A stretch of 14,042 nt of DNA from Desulfocapsa sp. (GCA_029934815.1 JAOZLM010000022.1:1926-15967); one strand, 5' to 3'; counted from the first letter of the stretch, positions 6,820-13,987 are shown. Notes: a model not told the origin generated them from the sequence alone. Numbers and translations are program-made.

Positions 6820-8193
6820 ATGGCACGACTTGGCTCAAGAAGAAAAAAACGTTCTGCATTCCCCTTTTTTCTAATCCTGACACTGCTGCTTGCAGCTGGT
6901 GGTGGATATGTTTTCCTGACATATTTCGAAGGTGTTAAACCTGTCATCGAAGCCGACCACCTCAAGGTCGCGATTGGTAAAAGCACACCTCTTTCTGTTA
7001 GCGTTAGCGACACAAAAAGTGGACTTCGTTCCATTCGCATTTCTCTCACTCAGGGGCAGGTTGAAAAACAGGTTTTTTCCAAAGAGTTCCCCAAAATAAA
7101 ACAGAATGTGGCTGATGGTCATCATAAAGAAACAGTCAATGTTGATATTAATATCAAAGCACTGGGTCTAAAAGACGGTGAAGCCATCCTCTCCATTGAA
7201 GCGGTCGACTATTCCATGCGCCGTTTTATGAAGGGAAATATCAGCCTGTTAACACACACAGTTTTAATTGACACCAAGGCACCTAAAATCGGTATTATCC
7301 ATAGTGAACGTTATATACAACCCGGTGGTGCAGGTATTGTCATTTACACAGTGGATGATTCTGTCAGCCATGGACTTATGATCAATGACGCTTTTCATCC
7401 CGGTTTTCCGCTGCTTGACGAATCAGAAAAAAAATACATCTCCTATTTTGCAATGCCTTTTAATGCTGAAAAACTCGACAAAGCATTTATCACGGCTGTT
7501 GATTCAGCAGGTAATATCACTGAGAAGCCTTTTGCACCAATAGTAAAAAATCCAAAGCAAAAGCGAGATAGAATCAATGTAAGTGATGGCTTTCTCTCAA
7601 AGAAAATTCCAGAATTTGAGGCACATTATCCGGAGATGAACGGAACAAATGTTGAAAAGTATATGTATGCCAACTCAAAGATCCGGGCAATGAACAACAA
7701 AAAAATTCACGACCTGTGTATGCAGCCAGAGAGCAAACGACACTGGTCAGGACGTTTTACCCGAATGGCAGGCAGCGGAAAAGCCGGCTTTGCAGACCAT
7801 CGCACCTATTATTACAATGGCAAGGCAATCGACAAACAGGTTCACCTTGGGATGGACATAGCCTCAACCAGACACGCTGGAGTTAAAGCATCCGGCACCG
7901 GAAAAGTTATCTACAGCGATTATCTTGGTATTTACGGAAATATGATCATGCTGGATCATGGACAGGGAGTATTCAGTCTCTACTCACACCTCAGCCAGTC
8001 CAATGTTTCGCCAGGAGATATGGTAAAGCAAGGTGATATTCTGGGAAATACTGGAACAACTGGTATGGCAGGTGGAGATCATTTACACTTTTCCATGTTG
8101 GTTAATGGTGTTTTTGTCACTCCTAAAGAATGGTGGGATCAACACTGGATCGATGTTACCATCGATGGCCCGGTGATGGATGCCAAGTTCTGA
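6820..8193 (+). CDS. Membrane-anchored M23 (LytM-type) peptidase
   Basis: This predicted zinc metallopeptidase would cut peptidoglycan cross-links in the periplasm. A basic N-terminus (RRKKR, 7-11) precedes one membrane segment (about 13-36), so the protein is probably anchored in the inner membrane with a periplasmic body. Residues about 40-240 look like beta-rich Ig-like segments (SVSVSDTKSGL, VLIDTKAPKIGI, ITAVDSAGNI). The M23 domain covers about 335-440. HLGMD supplies H342 and D346, YSH supplies H390, and HLHFSM supplies H421 and H423. This is the complete metal-binding and catalytic set, so the enzyme should be active rather than an EnvC/NlpD-like activator. GKVIYSDYLGIYGNMIMLDHG is typical of the fold. 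It starts 26 bp after rng with a weak AGAG site. Confidence is high for the family, lower for the bond cleaved. Confidence 0.93.
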   Translation: MARLGSRRKKRSAFPFFLILTLLLAAGGGYVFLTYFEGVKPVIEADHLKVAIGKSTPLSVSVSDTKSGLRSIRISLTQGQVEKQVFSKEFPKIKQNVADGHHKETVNVDINIKALGLKDGEAILSIEAVDYSMRRFMKGNISLLTHTVLIDTKAPKIGIIHSERYIQPGGAGIVIYTVDDSVSHGLMINDAFHPGFPLLDESEKKYISYFAMPFNAEKLDKAFITAVDSAGNITEKPFAPIVKNPKQKRDRINVSDGFLSKKIPEFEAHYPEMNGTNVEKYMYANSKIRAMNNKKIHDLCMQPESKRHWSGRFTRMAGSGKAGFADHRTYYYNGKAIDKQVHLGMDIASTRHAGVKASGTGKVIYSDYLGIYGNMIMLDHGQGVFSLYSHLSQSNVSPGDMVKQGDILGNTGTTGMAGGDHLHFSMLVNGVFVTPKEWWDQHWIDVTIDGPVMDAKF

Positions 8194-8240
8194 TTGTTTG
8201 GGGTAGCCAGTCTGATACGGGATAATGAAGAATTGCCGCC

Positions 8241-8408
8241 CTAATCTTCCACTTCGTAATCAGGCCCTTTACAGAGATGGCAACGTAATGTTGGATCGTC
8301 TTTATCAAAGATGTATTCCCAGTCTTTTTCTCGTATTTCGGCTTCTCGGTCCCGGCCGCAATTGACACAAACCCAGATATCACCATCTTCTGTTTCAAAT
8401 AAATGCAT
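8241..8408 (-). CDS. Small rubredoxin-like/zinc-ribbon protein (55 aa)
   Basis: This short gene encodes 55 residues starting MHLFETEDGDIWVCVNCG. It has two CxxC knuckles, C14-V-N-C17-G and C43-H-L-C46, 25 residues apart. The first (WVCVNCG) and the second (LRCHLCKGPDYE) resemble the two metal knuckles of rubredoxin and related zinc ribbons. The rest is acidic, and the product should bind one Fe or Zn ion in the cytoplasm. A perfect AAGGAG lies 6 nt before the ATG, which strongly supports real translation. A TATAAT -10 candidate lies just upstream. The gene stands alone, convergent with the M23 peptidase gene (47 bp gap) and divergent from lptF. A longer open frame on the same strand (8398-8156) lacks this site and any recognisable motif. 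Whether it carries electrons or is a structural zinc protein is unknown. Confidence 0.8.
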   Translation of the reverse strand: MHLFETEDGDIWVCVNCGRDREAEIREKDWEYIFDKDDPTLRCHLCKGPDYEVED

Positions 8409-8414
8409 TACAAA

Positions 8415-8420
8415 CTCCTT
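8415..8420 (-). promoter_or_regulatory. Strong ribosome binding site of the 55-aa gene
   Basis: AAGGAG on the minus strand lies 6 nt (TTTGTA) before the ATG at 8408. It is the best Shine-Dalgarno match in the window and is the main reason for accepting this very short gene. Confidence 0.75.
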
Positions 8421-8429
8421 AAGGAAAAT

Positions 8430-8435
8430 ATTATA
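8430..8435 (-). promoter_or_regulatory. Candidate -10 box for the 55-aa gene
   Basis: A consensus TATAAT on the minus strand lies about 20 bp upstream of the ATG. No recognisable -35 is found 16-18 bp further upstream, and the resulting leader would be very short, so this is tentative. Confidence 0.3.
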
Positions 8436-8502
8436 TACGACGAAATTAGTACCCCATCTCTTCTTTTTTCACAAGCTTTGTCACCCTGCCCGCCTTTCTT
8501 TC

Positions 8503-8531
8503 TTGTGACCTTTTTAAATATTCTGTACACT
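8503..8531 (+). promoter_or_regulatory. Candidate promoter for lptF
   Basis: TTGTGA (8503-8508) and TACACT (8526-8531) are separated by 17 bp, each matching four of six consensus bases. The start of transcription would be about 45 bp before the lptF ATG. TTGTGA is part of the right arm of a 7-bp inverted repeat, TCACAAG (8469-8475) and CTTGTGA (8502-8508). Confidence 0.35.
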
Positions 8532-8581
8532 CTCACGCAATAATAACAGAAACATAATTCCAACGGAAAAACGAATAAAGA

Positions 8582-10072
8582 ATGGCAAGACCTGCACTAT
8601 TTCCCAAGCTCCTTTACAGTTATCTTGCAACAGAGATGCTGGCTCCTTTTTTTGCCAGCTTCGTGGTAATGAACTGCGTTTTTTTCCTTGTAAAACTTAT
8701 TCCATTTCTCAATGTAGTATTAGAGCTTGAAATTAGTTTTGCCGATTTCCTTCGGCTTTTTTGCTATCTCTTCCCCAATATGTTTCTTTACTCCATCCCC
8801 ATGGCAGCAATGATGGGTGTGATCATTTCCTTTACAAGACTCTCTGCAGAAGCTGAGATTCTTGCGTTTAAAGCCAGCGGCATCAGCCTTTACCAAATGT
8901 TACCCCCTGTTATTCTTGTTTCACTTTGTATAGGACTCCTGACATCGTTTTTCTCCGTCAGTCTTATCCCCAAATCTGAAGTAGCTATGAAACAGCTTAT
9001 GTTTCAGCTTGCCAAAGAAAAAATAGATAAGGGAATTAAAGAGAATCAGTTTACTGAAGCGCTTGGCGACCTTGTAGTCTATGTAGATTCCATAGACAAG
9101 GAAAGCGGTGAGTGGGAAAATGTGTGGGTTTCTGATATGCGAGGGCAGGTACATCCCATCATAACCATGGCTCAAAAAGGTAATATGACAGCATTTATCG
9201 ACAAGATGATGGTCACAATTACCCTCAGTAACGGAAGCTTGCACCGACCTGACACTACAAGATCTCAAATTATCGGCTTTGACTCTTATGTTATCAACAT
9301 CCCTTTACAAACACCTAAAATCCTTGATGGTGATGACCTGACATCTCTTTCAGCAAAATCCATGACTCTCAGGCAGCTGCAGGATGCCGCAACCCTTGCA
9401 GGCAGAGACAGTGAAGAAGGAAGAGACCGACTGGTGCATTTCCACAAGCGCCTGGCACTTCCCGTTGGGTGTTTTATTCTGAGTCTTCTTGGCCTTCCCC
9501 TTGGACTGCTGGCAGGACCTGGTAAAAAGGCTATTGGAATACCACTGGGATTAGGATTTTTTATTTTGTATTATATTCTTTTCACCCTCGGCAAATCCCT
9601 TGCTGATGATTCCCAGTTACCTGTTGTTTTTACCATGTGGCTGCCAAATGCCATATTTCTGACTCTTGCTCTCTATGCTATACGTCAGGCTGCAAGAGAA
9701 CGTTCAGCTGTGCCTGAGCTAATAAAAGATGCAGTGGCTGCAACTGTAGACAAATGTACAAGACCTTTCAAAAAACAGTTTAAGAAATTCACAAAAGCCC
9801 TTGAGGGAACACCTGTGCAGCAATCTGACCCTGTTGCTACACCAGTTGACTCTGTCAGCCTGCCATCTAAAAAACCAGTCAGCAGCGAGGAAGCAGCAAA
9901 TTATTTAACCGAAGGTACTGTTCACGGAAACGTAAACAGCCATATTTTTCATATTCAGGGGTGTGAATATTACTATTGTAAGAACTGTACCATTGAATTT
10001 AAAGATGTTGAGCTGGCTGCTAAATCCGGCTTTGAACCTTGCCGCTTTTGCAAAAACCTGCTGGAAAAGTAA
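8582..10072 (+). CDS. lptF: LptF/LptG-family LPS export permease with C-terminal Ada-like cysteine module
   Basis: The permease subunit works with LptB in the inner membrane to pass lipopolysaccharide to the periplasmic bridge. The YjgP/YjgQ pattern is complete. There are three N-terminal membrane segments (about 18-45, 58-84, 105-129), with the loop RLSAEAEILAFKASGIS between the second and third. A periplasmic beta domain follows (about 130-285), then three more segments (about 290-312, 317-338, 347-368). VVYVDSID and the loop motif HKRLALPVGCFIL favour LptF over LptG. Normal members end near residue 370-390. This one continues with a basic, Pro/Ser-rich linker and a module at about 445-496: HGNVNSHIFH, C461, C466-K-N-C469, then FEPC487-R-F-C490. 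That resembles the Ada-type zinc-binding repeat attached to various bacterial proteins. The tail should be cytoplasmic. No lptG lies next to it. The ribosome binding site is weak. Confidence 0.9.
   Translation: MARPALFPKLLYSYLATEMLAPFFASFVVMNCVFFLVKLIPFLNVVLELEISFADFLRLFCYLFPNMFLYSIPMAAMMGVIISFTRLSAEAEILAFKASGISLYQMLPPVILVSLCIGLLTSFFSVSLIPKSEVAMKQLMFQLAKEKIDKGIKENQFTEALGDLVVYVDSIDKESGEWENVWVSDMRGQVHPIITMAQKGNMTAFIDKMMVTITLSNGSLHRPDTTRSQIIGFDSYVINIPLQTPKILDGDDLTSLSAKSMTLRQLQDAATLAGRDSEEGRDRLVHFHKRLALPVGCFILSLLGLPLGLLAGPGKKAIGIPLGLGFFILYYILFTLGKSLADDSQLPVVFTMWLPNAIFLTLALYAIRQAARERSAVPELIKDAVAATVDKCTRPFKKQFKKFTKALEGTPVQQSDPVATPVDSVSLPSKKPVSSEEAANYLTEGTVHGNVNSHIFHIQGCEYYYCKNCTIEFKDVELAAKSGFEPCRFCKNLLEK
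9917..10069 (+). other. Ada-type metal-binding module fused to LptF (domain)
   Basis: This domain lies within the lptF reading frame (residues about 446-496). Five cysteines (461, 466, 469, 487, 490) sit in the order C-x4-C-x2-C-x17-C-x2-C. Before them comes GNVNSHIFHIQGC, and between them an E-x-A-x-x-A/S-G-F/Y-x-P-C type stretch (ELAAKSGFEPCRFC). The pattern is that of short Ada-like zinc modules found at the ends of some nucleases and competence proteins. The assignment rests on motif memory, not on a search. Confidence 0.65.
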
Positions 10073-10091
10073 CCTTTGCCTCACCTTTGTT

Positions 10092-10718
10092 TTATTTTGT
10101 ATCTTTCTCTGTCGCCTCATCAATTGCTTTTGTAAGCGCAGCAATATGCACATATCCCGCATAATGAACCGGACTTTTCCCTGTAATCGGATCAAAACCA
10201 CTAGGATCCGCTACACAAAAATACTGCACCTGTCTTGGTAAACGCGTCATTACATCTTCAACAGTGCAACCAATATATTCCTGTAGAGCATCCCAGGTAG
10301 CACCACATGGTGCTCCTCGTATAACCTGAATATCGGCAATTACATTATCATTTACTGTAACCTTGTACTCAGGCAGACCAAAATATTCCCCGTAAGCACC
10401 AAGTTTTTTATTTTTGCCAAGACCACAACAGGTAAAAGGTGTAAATCCTCCCCCCTTTTTACCTGCTGAAACAAGCTCAATTCCCTTTTTTTCACAAAGA
10501 CGCATCAGGTGATCAACCAGATCTGGATGTTTCAGGAAATTAAGAACCAGGTCTGCAGAAAAATCATCATCAATAAAATCCTCAGGGTTCTCTATAAAGT
10601 CAGGTAAATAGGAATCCACATTAACAGTTTTCGTAATTGTAAGCCCCTTCCCGTACTTCAAAACGCCTTCAACTTTCAGCTCTCCCGAGTTCTGTTGCTG
10701 GAACACAACGATATCCAT
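10092..10718 (-). CDS. Cysteine-rich DUF166-like protein, function unknown
   Basis: The 208-residue product resembles the DUF166 family, best known from methanogens and sometimes loosely labelled thymidylate synthase-like. The start MDIVVFQQQN gives no signal peptide, and no membrane segment is present. Landmarks are an acidic region DFIENPEDFIDDD (40-52), VSAGKKGGGFTPFTCCGLG (83-101) with C97/C98, a LGAYGEYFGLPEYKV segment, VIRGAPCGATWDA (132-144) with C138, C151, YFCVADPSGFDP (C168) and a closing HYAGYVHIAAL. The repeated, spaced cysteines suggest a metal or Fe-S site. The gene has a strong AGGGGAG site before its ATG. It converges on lptF (19 bp gap) and diverges from the Roadblock-like operon. 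No enzymatic role can be given. The family call is from memory of its motifs and should be confirmed by a profile search. Confidence 0.7.
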   Translation of the reverse strand: MDIVVFQQQNSGELKVEGVLKYGKGLTITKTVNVDSYLPDFIENPEDFIDDDFSADLVLNFLKHPDLVDHLMRLCEKKGIELVSAGKKGGGFTPFTCCGLGKNKKLGAYGEYFGLPEYKVTVNDNVIADIQVIRGAPCGATWDALQEYIGCTVEDVMTRLPRQVQYFCVADPSGFDPITGKSPVHYAGYVHIAALTKAIDEATEKDTK

Positions 10719-10796
10719 AATAGATTCTCCCCTATATCAGATTTGAAAAAAACGTATATTTTGACTGCAACCGCTTGATTACAAGAGTGTTTTATC

Positions 10797-10825
10797 TTGA
10801 CATCAATTTTTCTTCAATATAAAGT
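10797..10825 (+). promoter_or_regulatory. Promoter of the Roadblock-nnr operon
   Basis: A consensus -35 TTGACA (10797-10802), a 17-bp spacer and TAAAGT (10820-10825, four of six) precede the first gene by about 80 bp. TATAAA at 10818-10823 is an alternative -10 with 15-bp spacing. This is the only full-consensus -35 found in an intergenic region here. The leader of about 70 nt shows no obvious riboswitch-like fold. Confidence 0.55.
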
Positions 10826-10903
10826 TATAGTGAAAAGATATGTACCACAACGAACTAGTCGCAAGCACAAGTTCCATTATAACATTTTTATTCCGGAGAT
10901 ATC

Positions 10904-11545
10904 ATGGAGTACGAATCCAAACTTACCGATATAATAGCAAGTCTTCCAGAAGTTGACGGAGGCTTTCTCTACGACCCGACAAGAGGAATCTATTCTAATC
11001 AAACTGCAGGAACGGTTGATGACTTATCATTACTGCAGGTAAGTACGAAACTCAGTAAAATAGTTTCGATGCTGGCGGTTCATTTCCATGATACCGGTGG
11101 AATACGGGTAACATTTAAAGACCTGATCCTTTACGGTTTGATGTTTGAGGAAAACAACTGGCTTTTCCTGCTCCATCATCCTTCATTAAGTCCTGGAATG
11201 GTCAAAATGACGGTTCAGATGGCTCTTAATATCCAGCAGGAAGAAATACCTGAGCTCCCGGAAGCTGCAACTACTGAAGATAATGAGTCGCTGCTTGATG
11301 TACTGATGAACGATGACTCTGAATTACAGGAGCCATTAACCATTATCGAAGAAGAACTCGCAACGCATATTGGCCCTGTGGCTGAACTTGTATTTATCGA
11401 TGCCATAAACGACTGGAAAGATGCCCCCCCATCCCTTGAGACTCTTCCGGAACTTATTGAAATGCTTGCAAAAGAAATTGACGAAGAAGATGCCTGTGAT
11501 CTATTTAGAAAAAACATGAAATCATTTGCAGGAGCAACAGAATAA
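10904..11545 (+). CDS. Two-domain protein with Roadblock/LC7-like N-terminus, function unknown
   Basis: The protein has 213 residues with no signal peptide or membrane segment. Residues about 1-110 have the rhythm of a Roadblock/LC7 fold: helix LTDIIASLP, strand GGFLYDPTRGI, helix LLQVSTKLSKIVSMLAVHF, strands IRVTFKDLILYGLMF and NWLFLLHH, closing helix MVKMTVQMALN. Such small dimeric folds bind or regulate GTPases in other bacteria. An acidic disordered linker (about 113-150) leads to a helical C-terminus (about 150-208) containing HIGPVAELVFIDAI and LPELIEMLAKEIDEED, reminiscent of small modules appended to bacterial signalling proteins. A GGAG site lies 7 nt before the ATG. The next gene starts one base after the stop. 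No GTPase is nearby. The fold is inferred from pattern only. Confidence 0.6.
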   Translation: MEYESKLTDIIASLPEVDGGFLYDPTRGIYSNQTAGTVDDLSLLQVSTKLSKIVSMLAVHFHDTGGIRVTFKDLILYGLMFEENNWLFLLHHPSLSPGMVKMTVQMALNIQQEEIPELPEAATTEDNESLLDVLMNDDSELQEPLTIIEEELATHIGPVAELVFIDAINDWKDAPPSLETLPELIEMLAKEIDEEDACDLFRKNMKSFAGATE

Positions 11546-11546
11546 A

Positions 11547-11879
11547 ATGGCCACAACAAAAGATTTTTCACGACTCAGCGATATTGAAGGTGTGGCCAAT
11601 TACATTCTGGTACGAAATGATGGTTATGTGGTCAGTGAAAACTATGAAGAAGCTGTTTCGCTCTCTTCATCGATTGTTACCACTGGTAAACTTTGTGACT
11701 CACTGACAGATGACCTTTCAGGCAGGCGCTATATTTACTGCTGCGTAGAACGAAAATCTGGAGATAACATTCTTGTCTTCTCCCTTGGTCGGTACTATCT
11801 CGGCATCATAAAGCATCCGACTGCAGAACCACAAACACTTGCTGATTCAGTCATTGCATTTTTACGCACTCTTTCCTGA
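11547..11879 (+). CDS. Small Roadblock/LC7-like protein (110 aa)
   Basis: The protein has 110 residues, the normal size of a stand-alone Roadblock/LC7 domain. IEGVANYILVRNDGYVVSEN (13-32) is the family's first helix and strand pair, with the strand-D-G-strand hairpin. A central helix follows (about 37-53), then RRYIYCCVERKSGDNILVFSLGRYYLGIIKH (three strands, 60-90) and a final helix TLADSVIAFLRTL (97-109). I chose the ATG at 11547, one base after the upstream stop. A TTG at 11526 would add seven residues inside the upstream gene. AGGAG at 11530-11534 could serve the ATG at 12-nt spacing. Its tight linkage to a second Roadblock-like gene suggests the two form a heteromer, which is inference. 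The partner GTPase, if any, is not in the window. Confidence 0.65.
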   Translation: MATTKDFSRLSDIEGVANYILVRNDGYVVSENYEEAVSLSSSIVTTGKLCDSLTDDLSGRRYIYCCVERKSGDNILVFSLGRYYLGIIKHPTAEPQTLADSVIAFLRTLS

Positions 11880-11903
11880 TTTTTCCTTTAACAGAAAAAT
11901 AAA

Positions 11904-13514
11904 ATGAAACTACCCGACGCTAAAGAAATGAGGGAGCTCGACCAGAGCGCTATCAACGATTTCCATATTCCCGGGATCGTTCTTATGGAAAATGCGGGTG
12001 TTGGCACCGTTCAGATGATGATGGAAGAGCTTGGAAGTCCTGCCAATTCTTTTGCGTTGATCTTTATAGGTCCTGGAAATAATGGCGGCGATGGCCTTGT
12101 TATTGGCAGACATTTGCACCAGTATGGATGTAAGCCGATCTTCTTTTTTCTTGTGGATCCCGAGAGTTTGCAGGGTGATGCAGCTGCCAATATGAAAATT
12201 GTTCGTAAACTTCGCCTGCCATTTCACATTATCGATTCAGAATCACGAGTGCAGACATTGCCTGTACTTTACAAACAGTTTGTCAGTCGTGGGATTCCTT
12301 GCTATGCAATTGTTGATGCTCTTTTTGGAACCGGGCTCAGCAGACCATTAACCGGTCATTTTGCAGAAACCATACACTTTATCAACTCCTCAGATTCTGT
12401 ACGCGGCCTACCCGTTATATCTGTTGACATTCCATCCGGCATGGATTCTGACAATGGCAAAATCCAGGGCATTTGTCTTCGTGCCGATTACACGGCAACT
12501 TACGGTTGTGCACAACCCGGACATGTTATGCACCATGGCCCTGAATTTTCCGGTAAAATCAAAGTCATTGATATTGGTATACCTCCTGAGTGCATGGAAA
12601 AAGCCAAGGTCACCACAGAACTTCTTGATAAGGAAACTGTTTCTAATCTTCTAAAGCCGTTAAAGCGTGTCGAGAATGTTCACAAGGGCAGTCATGGGCA
12701 TCTCGCAGTTCTTGCCGGTTCTCTTGGTAAAACCGGAGCTGCTGCACTGGCTGTTAAAAGTGCATTACGTACTGGTACCGGGCTTGTCAGCCTCTTTGCC
12801 CCCAAGGAATTAAATTCCATTTACGAAGGTCTTGTGATTGAAGCAATGACAATTCCCCTTCCGGCATCTGCCACCTGTCTTACTGTGAACGATCTTGCCT
12901 TTATCAAAAAAAATCTGGGTGGGAAAAAAGCTATCATACTCGGGCCTGGTATTGGTACTGATCAGGCAACCGCGGATCTTGTTCTTGATTTATATAAATC
13001 CATTCATCAGCCTATGGTAATTGATGCTGACGCTTTAAATATTCTTGCGTTACACAGGGAATCTTTACCTGTTGCTGCGGGTCCTCGAATTTTTACTCCC
13101 CACCCCGGTGAAATGGCAAGACTGATTGGAAGAAGTATCGAAGAAATTCAGGACAATCGTGTACAAGCAGCAAGAACCGGCTGTGACATGTATTCCAAAG
13201 ATCGTAAGGATTGTATAATGGTACTGAAAGGTGCTGGTACGATCATCACTTCCTCAGCCGGTCTCACTTATATCAACACCAGCGGGAATCCTGGAATGGC
13301 AACGGGTGGCATGGGGGATGTTTTAACGGGTATTATTGCGGGACTGCTCTGTCAGGGACTGGATTATGAAGAAGCATCTGCAGCCGGAGTGTATCTCCAC
13401 GGCATGGCCGGAGACTCTCTTTTTGATAAAGTTGGATTCGGTTACAGCGCTTCGGAACTGGAAGACAGTATTCCCCACTCCATTGCAGAACTGCTAAAAG
13501 CAAATGGACAGTAA
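11904..13514 (+). CDS. nnr: Bifunctional NAD(P)H-hydrate epimerase / ADP-dependent dehydratase
   Basis: This metabolite-repair enzyme restores NAD(P)H from its damaged hydrates. The N-terminal epimerase (about 1-235, YjeF_N/AIBP fold) interconverts R- and S-NAD(P)HX. The C-terminal kinase-fold dehydratase (about 245-530) uses ADP to dehydrate S-NAD(P)HX. Epimerase motifs are ENAGVGTV (29-36), GPGNNGGDG (56-64), DALFGTGLSRPL (138-149) and SVDIPSGMDSDNG (173-185). Dehydratase motifs are HKGSHGHLAVLAGS (260-273), ILGPGIGTD (345-353), VIDADALN (372-379), TPHPGEMARL (398-407), VLKGAGTII (440-448) and GNPGMATGGMGDVLTG (461-476), with the catalytic aspartate D472. At 536 residues both halves are complete. 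It starts 24 bp after the Roadblock gene with a weak ribosome binding site and is probably last in that operon. It is cytoplasmic. Confidence 0.96.
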   Translation: MKLPDAKEMRELDQSAINDFHIPGIVLMENAGVGTVQMMMEELGSPANSFALIFIGPGNNGGDGLVIGRHLHQYGCKPIFFFLVDPESLQGDAAANMKIVRKLRLPFHIIDSESRVQTLPVLYKQFVSRGIPCYAIVDALFGTGLSRPLTGHFAETIHFINSSDSVRGLPVISVDIPSGMDSDNGKIQGICLRADYTATYGCAQPGHVMHHGPEFSGKIKVIDIGIPPECMEKAKVTTELLDKETVSNLLKPLKRVENVHKGSHGHLAVLAGSLGKTGAAALAVKSALRTGTGLVSLFAPKELNSIYEGLVIEAMTIPLPASATCLTVNDLAFIKKNLGGKKAIILGPGIGTDQATADLVLDLYKSIHQPMVIDADALNILALHRESLPVAAGPRIFTPHPGEMARLIGRSIEEIQDNRVQAARTGCDMYSKDRKDCIMVLKGAGTIITSSAGLTYINTSGNPGMATGGMGDVLTGIIAGLLCQGLDYEEASAAGVYLHGMAGDSLFDKVGFGYSASELEDSIPHSIAELLKANGQ

Positions 13515-13544
13515 TGAATAGTTGATTGTGTTTACAGTTTACCC

Positions 13545-13940
13545 TTAAATAGAAGTGTTTTCCTGAACAAATTTTTCAAGTACCTGAAAATCCCCTTCAT
13601 AAATATTTAAAAACTGTACGCCTGTAGCATAACATGTTACATCATCTTTTTTCTTCCTCGACCACATAACCTTTCCCATTACTTTGATGATATCCTCACC
13701 ATTCGTATAACCATTCAAAGCAATACCATTCAAAGGTATACGTAATCTGAGCAGAGAAAATTCAGGATAGAGTAAATTTCCGTAAAAAGAGAGTCCTCCA
13801 CCACTAATATCCCGGGCTGTACAGGAAAAAACCGAAAGATCCGTATCAGAATCGTCACCTTGCAGCAGGCACACTTCTACCTCCATACCTGCAACGACAC
13901 GCAAATGTTTACGCTTCATTGCCTCCATAGCTTGTCCCAT
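13545..13940 (-). CDS. Stand-alone PilZ-domain protein (predicted c-di-GMP receptor)
   Basis: The product is a 131-residue single PilZ domain. The c-di-GMP-binding residues are present: R10-x3-R14 (KRKHLR) at the N-terminus and D44-I-S-G-G-G49 (the D/N-x-S-x-x-G motif) on the beta barrel. The barrel continues through SLLRLRIPL, IKVMGKVMWSRKK and YATGVQFLNI, and ends in a short helix, DFQVLEKFVQ. With both motifs intact it should bind c-di-GMP and pass the signal to a partner, since there is no output domain. I chose the ATG at 13940 because AAGGA lies 7 nt upstream. The ATG at 13919 has GGAGG only 2-3 nt away. The gene converges on nnr with a 30-bp gap that holds no hairpin. The target process (motility, polysaccharide or other) cannot be read from this window. 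Confidence 0.88.
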   Translation of the reverse strand: MGQAMEAMKRKHLRVVAGMEVEVCLLQGDDSDTDLSVFSCTARDISGGGLSFYGNLLYPEFSLLRLRIPLNGIALNGYTNGEDIIKVMGKVMWSRKKKDDVTCYATGVQFLNIYEGDFQVLEKFVQENTSI

Positions 13941-13987
13941 CGAAATATCCTTATACTGAGCACGATCCGGAACAGATAGTGCGAAAG

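Noticed and set aside
8156..8398. 80-codon minus-strand open frame overlapping the end of the M23 gene
   Set aside because: It has no ribosome binding site and no motif. The 55-codon frame at 8241-8408 has the AAGGAG site and paired CxxC motifs.
10719..10903. Possible riboswitch or small RNA in the leader of the Roadblock operon
   Set aside because: There are no long complementary arms and no recognised aptamer motif. Only promoter-like hexamers were found.
11215..11571. Ser-rich minus-strand frame opposite the Roadblock-like gene
   Set aside because: The low-complexity serine run is the mirror of the acidic GAA/GAT-rich linker on the plus strand. It is not a gene.
13515..13544. Terminator between the convergent nnr and PilZ genes
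   Set aside because: No hairpin with a T-run could be drawn in the 30-bp gap.
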